Source: Pinus tabuliformis
Taxonomy: Eukaryota; Streptophyta; Pinopsida; Pinales; Pinaceae
Assembly: GCA_031772625.1 (NCBI GenBank)
Contig: CM062816.1
Coordinates: forward strand, 1,667,691,385-1,667,755,384
DNA length: 64,000 nucleotides
Reading direction: 5' to 3'
Part shown: positions 23,030 through 33,547 of the stretch, piece after piece
Layout: every line of letters begins with the position of its first letter
Numbering within the stretch: position 1 is the first letter of the stretch
Position numbers and translations under genes: made by a program
The notes under the pieces: generated by a model
Told to the model about the DNA's origin: nothing
Databases searched by the model: none
Seen by the model: the letters and a program-made list of their open reading frames with translations, nothing else

Positions 23030-26000
23030 GGTGGAACTTAAAGGTACCATTCTTAACCAAAACATTTCTATATTGATATATCTTGGTGCTATTATAAGTT
23101 ATGTTAGCCCTCAGGTAGTAGAAAAATGCAAGCTTAAATATGAAAAATACTTGTGGTTAGTTCAACTAGCCACAGGAATAAAAAGGAAGGTGACAAACTA
23201 GGCAAGGACCTACCTAGTGACCTTGAATGGAATTCAAAGCACCGTAAATTTGAACATATTACCTTTGGGCTCCTATTACATGTTGATAGGGATGGATTTG
23301 TTAGAGGGGCACTAGGAAATTTTTGATTGTTTAAACAAAATGGTTACATGTACAACATAAAGTGGACAAGTGAAAGTCATCAAAGGTATATCTAGGCCTC
23401 TCTTTGTACGACAGATAATTTCATTACAGTTAAAACAAGTTGCAAGGAAAGGGTGCCAACTTTTTACAATACAAGTCGAGGATCAATCAACAAACAAGGT
23501 GGGTAAATTTGTGGATGAGTTGGATTTCATTCAAGATTACCCAGATGTGTTTCCAGATGATATTTTGGGTCTGCCACCAAAAATAGAGATATATTTCTCC
23601 ATAGAGTCAATATTGAGAACATCTCTGGTATCGAAGGGCCCTTACCGAATGAGCGTGCCAAAACTGACAAAGTTGCAAATGCAATTGCAAGAAATGCTTA
23701 AGAAAGGATACCTATAATTTAGTGTGTCACCATGGTGTGCATCAGTCCACTTTGTTAAAAATAAGGACAATACCTTTAGATTATTCATTGATTACCACCA
23801 ATTAAATGAGTTGACCATTAAAAATGATTATCCCCTTTCAAGGATTGATGACTTGTTTGATTAAGTCAAATGTGTGTCAGTATTTTCAAAAATAGGCATC
23901 AGATTCAGATATCACCAGCTAAGGATTTAGGAATAAGAGATACCAAAGACAACATTTAGAACAAGATACGGGCATTACTTTTACCCTTGGGACCCACAAA
24001 TGCACTTGCTATGTTCATGTGTCTAGTGAATAACATGTTCAACAAGTTTTTAGATAATTTTGTGATGTTTTTTATAAAAAATATATTGATATACTCTAAG
24101 ACATTGAAAGAGCACAGGAAACACTTGGAAATAGTGTTGCAGACTCTATGTGACCATCAGTTATATGCAAAATTCAGCAAGTGAAAATTCTACCAAGACA
24201 AGATACAATATCTCAGTCATGTTATATCTAAAGAAGGCATGGTTGTAAACTAAGAGAAATTAAGAGCTATACTTGACTAGACAGTCCCAAAGGACATTGT
24301 AGAAATAAGATCATTTATGGGAATAGCCAAATATTACTGTAGATTTATAGAAGGGTTTTCAATAATATCACATCCCATAACTTCTCTACAGAAGAAGGGA
24401 GTAAAGTTCGAATGGACCCAAATATGCTAGGAAAGCTTTGAAAGACTAAATCATTTGTTAACAATGACATCTATCTTACAAATAGTATACCCAAATAAAT
24501 AGTTTGTTGTGTGTACCGATGTATGTTTGGAAGGACTAGGAGGAGTATTAATGCAGGAAGGACACATGATAATGTATGAATCCAACAAATTAAAAGAGCA
24601 CGAGAAAACTATGCAGTGTATGATTTTGAGTTAGCAACTATTATTCATGCACTTAAGATGTGGAAGCATTATTTAATAGGTAAGATATTTATGTTAATAA
24701 CATATCACATTAGTCTCAAATAATTTTTTAGCCAACTTGACATGAATGCCAAGAAAGCTAGGTGGATGACTAGACATTCCCGAAGGACATGGTAGACATA
24801 AGATCATTTATGGGAATAACGGAATATTACTATAGATTTATAGAAGGGTTTTTAATAATAGCACATCCCATAACTTCTTTACAGAAGAAGGGAGTAAAGT
24901 TTGAATGGACTCAAATATGCTAGGAAAGCTTTGAAAGACTAAATAATTTGTTAACGATGACATATATCTTACAAATAGTAGACCCAAATAAAGAATCTGT
25001 TGTGTGTACCGATGTATGTTTGGAAGGACTAGGAGGAGTATTAATGCAGGAAGGACACGTGATAACGTATGAATCCAACAAATTAAAAGAGCATGAGAAA
25101 ACTATGCAGTGTATGATTTGGAGTTCGCAACTATTATTCATGCCCTTAAGATGTGGAAGCATTATTTAATAGGTAAGAGATTTATGTTAATAACATATCA
25201 CATTAGTATGAAATATTTTTTTAGCCAACTTGACATGAATGCCATGAAAGCTAGGTGGATGAAATTCATAAGTGAATATGATTTTGATATAAAACATATA
25301 AAAGGAAAAGAAAATAGGGTGGCTGATGCTTTATGATGAAATTCAAGATGATTGTGTGAGATAAGGGTGAGTAAAATCGAAACATATTTCTTTGAACAAG
25401 CAAAGAGAGCAATAATAAGCAATCATAATTATAAAATGATTTATGGCAAAGTGAGAAGTGAAACCACACAAGGAAGATATTTGGAATATGAAACTAACAA
25501 AGATGTACTGTTGATATAAAAAAATAGACTTTACATTCCAAATTAGGATGAAATTAAAAAGTTAATTATGACTGAATATCACAACAAACCATATGCAACA
25601 CACCTAGGATACCATAAGATGATTTTTGCACTTAAAAAAGAGTTTTATTGGATCAAAATGAAGAGGGAGGTTGTAGAGTACTTGACAAGGTATTAGGAAT
25701 GTCGACTGGTGAAGGAAGAACACCAACATTTGGTAGTATTGTTGAATCCCCTACCAATACCTGAATGGAAATGGGAGGCGATATCCCTGGACTTTATAAT
25801 TGGTTTGCCCAAAACATGAAGACAACACGATTCTATTATGACAGTTGTACAAAAACTAAATAAGGATGCTCACTTTATTCTTGTACAAACCACTTATAAG
25901 GCCGCATAAGTGGCAAAGGATTTCATGAAATAAATCTTTCGACTACACGAAATACCTAAGACAATGATGTCAGATAGGGATGCAAACTTCACATTGAACT

Positions 26001-26820
26001 TCTGTAAATATTTGTTTGTTGGATTAGAAACACAATTAAACTTTAGTACGACATATCATCCACAAATGGGTGGAAGAACATAGAGGGTTAATTAGGTGTC
26101 AAAAGATATGTTACGTATGTATGTTATGAACCAATCCACTAAGTGGGAAGATTATCTACACCAAGTGGAGTTTTCCTACAATAATGGGTATCAGGTTTCA
26201 CTTAAGATGAGTCTCTTTGAAGCCCTATATGGAAGAAAACGTCATGTGCCTTTGGAATGGCATCGAATAGAAGATAGAATCTTGTTGGGACCATATTAGT
26301 TGTAGGAAATGGCGGAAATGATAAAAAAGATCAAGAAAAATATACATGTTTCCCAAGATAGGCAGAAGATTTATGTTGATCTCAAAAGAACATGTAATTA
26401 ATTTAGCTTAGGATATTTTTTCTATGTTAAAGTAAAGCCAAAGAAGAGCTCTTTAAATTTGGGGAATTTTTCTAAAATAGCTCCATGGTTTTGTGAACCA
26501 TTTGAGATTTTGGCCAGAGTTGGGTGGGTAGCTTATCAGCTGGCATTACTAGTACATGTTGAAGTTCATAATGTTTTTCATGTGTCTCTGTTAAAGAAGT
26601 ATGTACATGAACTGTATCATATAATTGATTTACATGTGGTACAAGTCGAACCAAAAGGAAAATTCTAGGTCAAAGCACAACAAATCTAGGACCAGAGGGA
26701 GATTACACTCTGGAATTGAGTCATCACCCAAGTTAAAGTGCAATGGAAGAACTTTGGATAAAGAGGTTACCTGGGAGTTAGAGGATGAGATGAGAAATAC
26801 TTTCCCTATGTTTCTTAAAT
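23030..26820 (+). pseudogene. E1 pol remnant: protease, RT, RNase H, integrase, chromodomain-like end
   Basis: Domain order is Ty3/gypsy. Protease at about 23080 has ILIYLGA where the catalytic site should read D-S/T-G. Reverse transcriptase is at about 23510-24180 ([36 protein letters not shown]); the catalytic FIDD is FIKN. RNase H occurs twice because of a 493-bp tandem duplication. Integrase is at 25560-26300, with part of the HHCC zinc site lost, the second Asp kept (SDRDANF) and the catalytic Glu position a TAG stop. After the integrase, VHNVFHVSLLKKYV and a WELEDEMR end at about 26770 are typical of chromovirus-type C-termini. More than ten stops are visible, so no protein can be made. 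Confidence 0.88.
24275..25260 (+). repeat. 493-bp tandem duplication in E1 RNase H region
   Basis: Copy 1 is 24275-24767 and copy 2 is 24768-25260, both starting GACTAGACA. They are nearly identical by eye and each spans the end of reverse transcriptase and most of RNase H, including VCTDVCLEGLGGVL and the following QEGH. The duplication adds a second RNase H segment and must post-date the active phase or belong to a defective lineage. Confidence 0.88.
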
Positions 26821-26860
26821 GAATATGAAGCATGGAAGTGCACCGATAATGGTGTTTTTT

Positions 26861-26868
26861 AAGGGGGG
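26861..26868 (+). promoter_or_regulatory. E1 polypurine tract
   Basis: AAGGGGGG directly precedes TGTAATAGCC, the start of the 3' LTR. The same signature (ACCGA-ATGGTGTT-AAGGGGG) precedes the 3' LTRs of E2 and E3. Confidence 0.75.
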
Positions 26869-27470
26869 TGTAATAGCCTTGAGAAAATGACTATATGACT
26901 TGTTTTTATTTAATTATTGGATGAGGAAATTAAATGACATGTGATAAATATTATAACGTAAATATTATTTGGAAATAAAGAAATTATGAATTATTTTAAT
27001 GTGTTAATCCTCTCAGGAAAAAGTTAAAGGCTAACATGAGATATTAACCCCTAATTGTCAGGAAAAAACAATTGGAGTTGGTTGTGCCTAGTGAGGCATA
27101 AGTAAAACAAAGAAATCCTCCTTCTTCCAGTCTCTTCTGGGAGAAAAAAATAAGAAAGAAAGATTACAGACCACAATATATTTTATGAGGCTACAGATAA
27201 ATGCCATAGTGTGAGTTCTGTGATAAAGAATTGTGGGAGATAAAGACGATTCTTAAAAATAAACACCAGTGGGAGAGAAAGACTTTTGGAACCCAAAGAA
27301 TTTAGCAGGACAACTAATATTTCAGGAGGTGCAAATCCAAAGAACAACTCTTACAAAGTTACTATTTTTTCCTAACAGTTAGAGGATAGCTCAGCGGGAA
27401 CCAATGAATGATTGGTTGAAGGTTGGGTGGAACGTGGAGGCCTTTAGCTTATTCCTAAGAGGACTCATAT

Positions 27471-27491
27471 AAGTCTAGGTTAATTTTCTGA
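27471..27491. repeat. Target-site duplication of ORF1-only LINE, copy 1
   Basis: AA followed by GTCTAGGTTAATTTTCTGA. The partner at 29417-29437 differs only in C to G at one position; its first two As may belong to the poly(A) tail, leaving 19 bp. Confidence 0.85.
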
Positions 27492-27610
27492 CGAAAAATC
27501 GCCGACTCTGCCAAAGGTATGAAGAAATATTCCAGCTTTTTGCATATCAGAACGCAGATCTGTATTATTATGTTGCCGATCTTGACATCCACCTGTTCAA
27601 ACAACCGCCA

Positions 27611-29206
27611 TTGAGCCCTGATTGGGAAACATATCCATCGATCCGCGGCAATGAGCACAGATCGAGTCTTGGGCTCTTAGATCCAGACCTTCTTATTGCA
27701 GAACGACCCTCTTTCTGGTCAGATCTGGAAGCCTGCTCATTGAATAAGTTGTTTCGAAGTGAGAAAAAGGTACAGAGCAGAGTCACAGGGATAGATCTGC
27801 CAAAAACAAGATCTGGAACCCTAGTAAGAGATCACAGTTTCCAAGTATTTGTAAAAAACCCGGAAGGAAAATCGAAAATAATTTGGGTCAAAGAGATAGA
27901 CACTGTCGAGCAAATGCAGAAAATTATAATGCAACAGTTGGGTTACCCCATCAGAACACAAAACCTGATACAAGGGGGCAGAGTGTTACAAGACACAAAA
28001 TACCTTTGGGAATACAAAATTGCACCTCTGTCAACAATTATCCTCAATCTGAGGTTAAGAGGGGGTGCAACCAACAGTAACAGAAATCCAGATAGGGCAG
28101 GAGGAAGTGGTACTGGTTCAATCGGGAAAAAACCAGGCAGCATTTCCTTCAAAAACGTCCTACAAGGGAAAAACACAGAAGGAGCAGCACCGAACCAAAC
28201 AGGTATGGACGCAAGGCCATACATTGTGGAACAGCTGGACCACACCCCAGAATACAACATAGATACACCAAAAATAGATGAGCACTGCACTATATATGAA
28301 AGACAAGCAATAATATGTAGATTTAACTGCTTTTGGCCCAAACCGGCTGATCTATTTCTTTGGATCTTCACGAACTGGACCACACACTGCGAAATACATC
28401 TCTGCTCCAAGGGTTTTTTCATAGTGAAATTTCTGTCAGCAATAGACAGAGACATAGTAATGCAGGAAGGACCTTGGTTCTGGGGATCCACTGGACTCTT
28501 CATCACACCATGGTTCCCAGATTTTGATGCAAACACAATGGTTGTCTCCAAGATGCCAGTTTGGGTGCGGCTACACAACCTCCCAATACATCTCTAGAAT
28601 CATCAAGTACTAGTTGGAATTGGAAATATTATTGGGTGTTACATTAAAATGGACACCCAGCGAGTGGAGGAAAGAATATATACTTTTGCACGAATATGTG
28701 TGGAAGTAGACCTCAGCAAAGGCCTGCCAGACCAAATTCAGCTGAAGCATGGACAGAGGAGCTGGACACAGGTTCTAGATTATGAAAACACTACTTTCAG
28801 ATGCCAAATTTGCCGACAAACAGGACACCTACAAAGCACGTGCCCAGCAGTCAAAAAAGACAATCGCAGAAAGAAGAAAACGGAAAAACAAGCAAAGGGA
28901 TGGCAATTTCCTCCACCTCCCCCAGATGACGAGGAGGAAGAAGAGATGGATTATGCTAACCCAAATGAGACCAATCAGATGAATAAAGAACCAGATGCAG
29001 AAGACACAAATCAACAGGAACATATAGACACAGCACTAGCAAGAAAATCAGAAATGGATATGGGCAGAAATAAACGCCAACACATATCAGACACGTCAGA
29101 TTCTGATAAAGATAATCCACAACCTGTGGCTGAAACTGCATTAGCACTTATAACTCCCACAGAGTCACAGGGGGTTTGGAGAAAGGTCGAGAAGAAAAAA
29201 GGGTGA
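27611..29206 (+). pseudogene. Ubiquitin-like/DUF4283/zinc-knuckle ORF1 protein
   Basis: One frame, open from before the element's 5' boundary (at least 27482), runs to the TGA at 29206 with a single internal TAG at 28595-28597, probably from a TGG Trp codon. Coordinates start at the first TTG; there is no in-frame ATG before the ubiquitin-like domain, so the start codon is lost or lies in a missing 5' part. Order: a leader of about 75 residues or more; a ubiquitin-like domain (27839-28066, ending LRLRGG); a linker with K/P/G; DUF4283 (about 28270-28700, with FNCFWPKPADLFLW, KGFFIVKF and MPVWVRLHNLPIHL); a CCHC knuckle (CQICRQTGHLQSTC, about 28801-28845); then an acidic poly-E/P and basic tail ending WRKVEKKKG. 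ORF1 proteins of this family bind RNA. The ubiquitin moiety could be a cleavable solubility or processing tag; that is inference. Confidence 0.85.
27839..28066 (+). other. Ubiquitin-like domain, 76 codons
   Basis: Aligned without gaps to ubiquitin (76 residues), 31 positions are identical by my count. They include the β1 core F4-V5-K6, G10-K11, D21-T22, E24, I30, G35, P37, Q41, L43-I44, G47, L50, D52, L56, Y59, I61, S65-T66, and the whole C-terminal L-R-L-R-G-G. M1 is F. Chain-forming lysines K27, K29, K33, K48 and K63 are replaced (Q, I, Q, R, P), while K6 and K11 remain. L8 of the surface patch is P but I44 is kept. The di-glycine is followed directly by Ala-Thr, the position at which deubiquitinases cleave linear ubiquitin fusions. 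Confidence 0.88.
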
Positions 29207-29416
29207 AAAGTCTGACTTTTCCCCACCTATGCATTAATATTTTTGCTATTTATGTTTATTTCTTGAAATCCATACACCCTGCGTGGTGTTGAAGGATCTA
29301 TGCATCTTTTTGTGCACCTTTTTTGAAATCTGTTTACAGCATATGCCGAGAGGCATCTACAACATGTAATTTTTCAATCATAATGAAAGATTACGATTTT
29401 TCCAGTGGAAAAAAAA

Positions 29417-29437
29417 AAGTGTAGGTTAATTTTCTGA
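29417..29437. repeat. Target-site duplication of ORF1-only LINE, copy 2
   Basis: AA followed by GTGTAGGTTAATTTTCTGA, directly after the A-run; partner of 27471-27491. Confidence 0.85.
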
Positions 29438-30997
29438 ATATAGATATAATTGTGAATGCCTTTATTATTGAATGAAATTTACTGTGTGGCTAACTATGTG
29501 TTTTGCAAAGAAAGTTGTATACAAAAACAGACATATGCATATAGGCACAATTTTTTGCGCAAGGGGGCGATAATATTTGTGAAATATTGTGTGAATACTA
29601 ATTGTGTGTTCTACAAGAAAATTATGGAATGTGCAAAGGAAGAAATTGAACACCCATAGGGCAAAGAACTATTATATTGATTATATGTATTTGTTGCAGG
29701 TGATGGATAATGTATATAATTTACAATGAATGTTTTATAAGAATTGTTCATATATATATATATATTCCTGAGAGGACTCATATAAGTGTAGGTTAATTTT
29801 CTGAATATAGATATAATTGTGAATGCCTTTATTATGTGAATGAAATTTACTGTGTGGCTAACTATGTGTTTTGCATAGAAAGTTGTATACAAAAACAGAC
29901 ATATGCATATAGGCACAATTTTTTGCGCAAGGAGGCGATAATATTTGTGAAAGATTGTGTGAATACTAATTGTGTGTTCTACAAGAAAATTATGGAATGT
30001 GCAAAGGAAGAAATTGAACACCCATAGGGCAAAGAACTGTTATACTGATTATCTGTATTTGTTGCAGGTGATGGATAATGTATATAATTTACAGTGAATG
30101 TTTTATAAGAATATATATATATATATATATATACATATTACTTACAGTAGTAATTTTGTTGCAAGAAACAAAGAGATTGTCATATAGGTTAGAAAGTAAA
30201 CTATAGGAAATAACCCTATAGTTAAAAACCTTCAGTCCTGAGGGAGAGGGTTATGACCTAGAGAGAATTCCAAGGGGTACACTATTATAGAGCTCCCCTA
30301 AGCCTCTTTGGTTTAGTATATACTCTTAGAAAAGAAACAATAAGACATAAAAAGTCAACACTAAATATGTGCGTGTGCACACACATACACACATATATCC
30401 TAAAGAGAACTAACAATGTTTGTATTTGTAGGTTCTGAACATTTAAGAAGATTGCATGTAGGACAAAGTAGTAGTTGAATAGTAAAATGATATAGAGAAG
30501 AGAGAAAGGAAGGAGTTTTATGTTCTTTAAATGAAAATGTAATAGTGCTCGACAAGAATTCTTTTGGAAAACAAGTTGTGATATATATATATATATATAT
30601 ATAAGAAAACAAAAAGTAAAGAAAAACAATAATAAATTATAATTTAACAATAATTTAACAAATTGACAATAAAAACTTTAAACAAACTTTAACTATATAA
30701 AAGATATCTAAATCATATAAATTTCAAAACTACAATAACTTATGTATTAATAGAGTTTTAATATCATTAAAAAAAACATATTTATAATTAATCTTAATAA
30801 ATAATTGAAATAAAACAATTAAAATGGAATATAATTAAAATAATAAAATATAAATTAGAACAATTATGTCCCTAATAAATTATAATTTAACAATAATTTA
30901 ATAAATTAATAATCCCTAAGATCTATCAGCAATGCATCTCAAACATCTATTTATTGAACTAAATAATAAGACTAGTTTTCCACAAATCTTTCACATC

Positions 30998-31036
30998 CTG
31001 AAGATGAACCACTGTTGCTGGTTCAAAACATCGATC
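30998..31036 (+). ncRNA. Hammerhead-ribozyme-like motif
   Basis: The sequence reads CTGAAGA (matches the CUGANGA core), then a TGAACCA / TGGTTCA stem II with a 7-nt loop, then AAAC-ATC-GATC. The following GATC can pair with ATC just before the core to form a short stem I. The G of the second core strand (GAA) is A here, so this copy is probably inactive. It shares its downstream tail (AATGC...TCCGGAAGATAA) with the arms of the palindrome at 2642-2814. Minimal hammerheads of this layout occur in Penelope-like elements; no Penelope reverse transcriptase is visible in the window. Confidence 0.45.
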
Positions 31037-31082
31037 AAAAAAAGAAACCTAATGCAAGATGAATCCGGAAGATAATCTACAC

Positions 31083-32285
31083 AATAAAGAAAAACATTTG
31101 TGACAATTCACATTCGAGGTTACATGTGCTAATACCCTCATATCACACAGATGATGCCTTTGGCTATGAGAAAAAATCAAATCGAAAACAAGAACTTGCA
31201 GAAGTACAAAAAATGTTCATAACAACATTACAATGCATATGACATAAATGTTTTTCCATGAAAATAGATGGAAAATGTTTATACATTAAAACCCTTAACC
31301 ACTTGGCTCAAATAGAGTACAAAAATCTAGGTAATTAAAGGATAGTTTGGATGTAACAATTTCATATGCATGAAAAACAAACAACATAGGCGTTTTCCCT
31401 ATTACTTTAAAGTACAAATTGATAGTATTCAAATAGTGCAAGTTAAAAAAAAATGGAATGAAATTAGGACAAGACCCAACGCCAATCAAGTTAGAGTTTC
31501 ACAACTAATGTAGCAATTGACACAATCTCATGGATGGAAATAACCACAATCTAGTACCAAACAATACGAGAATCGTATAAGAACATGTCGATCACAGTTG
31601 AACCTCTTTTATAACAAGAAGGCATAAAACGAGTTGAAACCCTCTCTCTCTATAACTTGACCCCACAAAAATTCTCATAACTGCAATATGACCGGAATAA
31701 CCAGGTTAGCAGAGAGTTGATACAAAGGTTACCTTCTCTAAAAGAATTCATTCAAAAATACGAATACCCTGTCGATTATACCTGTGAAGGGAAGTGAGAT
31801 GTGGCTGCCATCTTTACCTGTAAGTCTAAGCATACCAAAACTTGGTGAGTCAATCTTTTTTTAAATTGAACCCTAGAGGAGAGTCGTAATAGGCCAAGTG
31901 GCATTCCTTCAAAAGAATTTAAGAATAAGAACCAACTTACCACACTGACAATCCATCTGGGAATGGAGGGAACAAAGTCGAAACCCTCAAGCCATGGACC
32001 CATTTTGGTGTCGAATGTGAAACCCTTGTGCAAATAGAGCCATTAATCTATTAACACAATAATAGTATAAGAGAGTTAGAAATCCTTCACAAGATAGAAA
32101 AAGAGAAAACTGTATGCAATAACCAGAGATATAATTATAAAAAATTGACGTAAAGTCACCAAAATTACCAGAGGAAGTGGATACTAAGTGACCTGGTAAC
32201 ATCATATAATCTTGGTAAAATAAAATAAATGTCTCTCCATTCTCAAATACGAAAAATTTCAATTTGTTTTTAAGAGAAAACCCTT
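31083..32285. repeat. 1.2-kb segment matching 19461-20690
   Basis: A direct, same-orientation match to 19461-20690 with many substitutions and small indels. It is interpreted as the distal part of the E1 3' LTR. Frames here (for example 31987-32262 and 31776-32033, minus) have counterparts in the other copy but no recognisable product. Confidence 0.8.
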
Positions 32286-33060
32286 GAGGCTTGAATTTTT
32301 ATATAAATTAACTTTTATTTAACTTTTTATTATAAATCAAAATTTTAAAGAATAAATTTTTTAATATATTAATAAAAATTAACATATTTTTAAATAATAA
32401 TAATAATATTTTTAAATATGATCTATTTATATATTTAATGAAAAACCATACATATGTAAAATGTAATTCAACTACCATCTCATTTAATTCTATTGGAATG
32501 AAAAAATCTTACCCAATATACTTAAAAAAAAAACTTCAAAAAACTTAAATGTAAAATATCAAAATTACTAATTATTATTATTATTTTGTAAATTAATTTT
32601 ACAAATTCTAATAATTTAACAAAAATACAATTTATAACTTAATATTATGCATATATAAACTTAATATTATAATAATAATTATCATTCACAAAATTATATA
32701 TAAAAAAACAATACAATAGGAATAAAATCATATTAACTATTAAAAAATTAAATCAATTTTATTTCACAACCATTTTTATTTTTTAATCAATTAAAAAATA
32801 TAAATTATATAATATTTTATAATGCATCAAGATAAATCTTCTTAACTTAAAATAATTGAAATATTAAAAAATTATATATAATGCGTTTTATAATTTTAAA
32901 ATTACAATAGATTTATAATAATTTACATTTCAATTTAAAATTATTAAAATTTATTTACATTAAATTTATAATCATATTCATTTCTATAATTCATCCCAAT
33001 ACACTTCTTCCAAAAATCTAAGTATTCTCGATGCTTACACTATTCCAGTCTATCTCCCAA
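32286..33060. repeat. AT-rich dispersed repeat, copy 2
   Basis: Resembles 444-1225 in the same order: AAATCATATTAA(C/T)TATTAAAA near the middle, then ATAATGCATCAA, then a long A/T stretch, then TATTCATTTCTA-AATTCATC and TACACTATTCC at the right end. No coding content. Confidence 0.6.
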
Positions 33061-33542
33061 ATTACTAGTATCATCTTCAAAAATTCCACCCATTTCCATA
33101 TCAACTTCTTACTTGTACTAGAATACACTGTTTATGAACTACTTCTAAGTGAAGTCTCTTTCTCCCGAGTCACGTCCAAAAACATATATATCAATATAAA
33201 GAAATGATGTGATATAATAAAGGGAACGGGCAAACGCAACCCAATCCTATAACGCTATACAAGGGGCTGAAATTTCACTTATGGTAGTATTGTTTTTTAT
33301 TACAAATTTATATTTGACAGATTGTACAAAATTTACATGTTAATATTGATGTTCAGCGAAATTTATACGTGGTTAAATCGAAGTCATAACTTCACCTAAG
33401 GTTAATAGTTTATTAGTCATTAAAGTTATATATCTTTAACGCTTAAGGTTATCTGAGGTTATAATAGATGGTGAATGGACAACATCATGGCATTATTGCT
33501 CGTGATACATGAACAAGGTTCACTTAGGAAGTAAATGGATAG
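33061..33542. other. Flank of E2, nothing recognised
   Basis: Non-repetitive AT-rich DNA between the AT-rich repeat and the E2 insertion site. No gene seen. Confidence 0.5.
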
Positions 33543-33547
33543 TAGAT
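33543..33547. repeat. E2 target-site duplication, left
   Basis: TAGAT directly before the LTR TG; the identical TAGAT follows the other LTR at 41909-41913. Confidence 0.85.

Larger units (their letters stand above)
27492..29418 (+). mobile_element. ORF1-only LINE ('half-LINE'), 1.9 kb
   Basis: Flanked by a 19-21-bp target-site duplication and ending in a 10-nt A-run (29409-29418), so it was inserted by LINE-type target-primed reverse transcription. It contains one long frame (ubiquitin-like, DUF4283, zinc knuckle) followed by a 3' untranslated tail of about 200 nt with an AATGAAAGATT-type end. No endonuclease or reverse transcriptase is present, and its ORF1 ends naturally, so ORF2 is absent rather than cut by 5' truncation. 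It resembles in concept the mammalian HAL1 elements, which are L1 derivatives with ORF1 only. It must have been mobilised by another LINE's ORF2. Alternatively it is a single internally deleted copy. Confidence 0.8.
27449..30118. repeat. 367-bp tandem duplication, first copy split by a LINE
   Basis: Unit 2 starts at about 29764 (ATTCCTGAGAGGACTCATAT) and ends near 30118. Unit 1 starts at about 27449 (ATTCCTAAGAGGACTCATAT), is split after 27491 by the LINE insertion, and resumes at 29419-29763. GTAGGTTAATTTTCTGAATA recurs at 29421 and 29788, an offset of 367. The paired short frames at 29456-29659 and 29836-30027 (and their antisense partners) are the same non-coding sequence seen twice. Confidence 0.8.
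26869..32285 (+). mobile_element. E1 3' LTR, interrupted by LINE insertion and duplication
   Basis: It starts TGTAATAGCC after the polypurine tract. It contains a LINE-like insertion (27492-29418) and a 367-bp tandem duplication. From 31083 it matches the 5' LTR segment 19461-20690. Similarity stops at about 32285, while the 5' copy continues another 940 bp to its GTTACA end, so this LTR is cut at its distal end. Without the insertions it would be about 3.1 kb, plus the lost part. A hammerhead-like motif lies at 30998-31036. TA microsatellites are at 29751-29764, 30109-30132 and 30582-30603. Confidence 0.6.

Noticed and set aside
27360-27440. Possible tRNA-like stretch (GATAGCTCAGCGGGAACC)
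   Set aside because: A D-arm-like phrase only; no anticodon arm or T-arm follows and it is inside an LTR. I found no tRNA, rRNA or other standard RNA gene in the window.
29456-30027. Paired small frames, sense and antisense, that look conserved
   Set aside because: Their similarity is due to the 367-bp tandem duplication, not to coding conservation.
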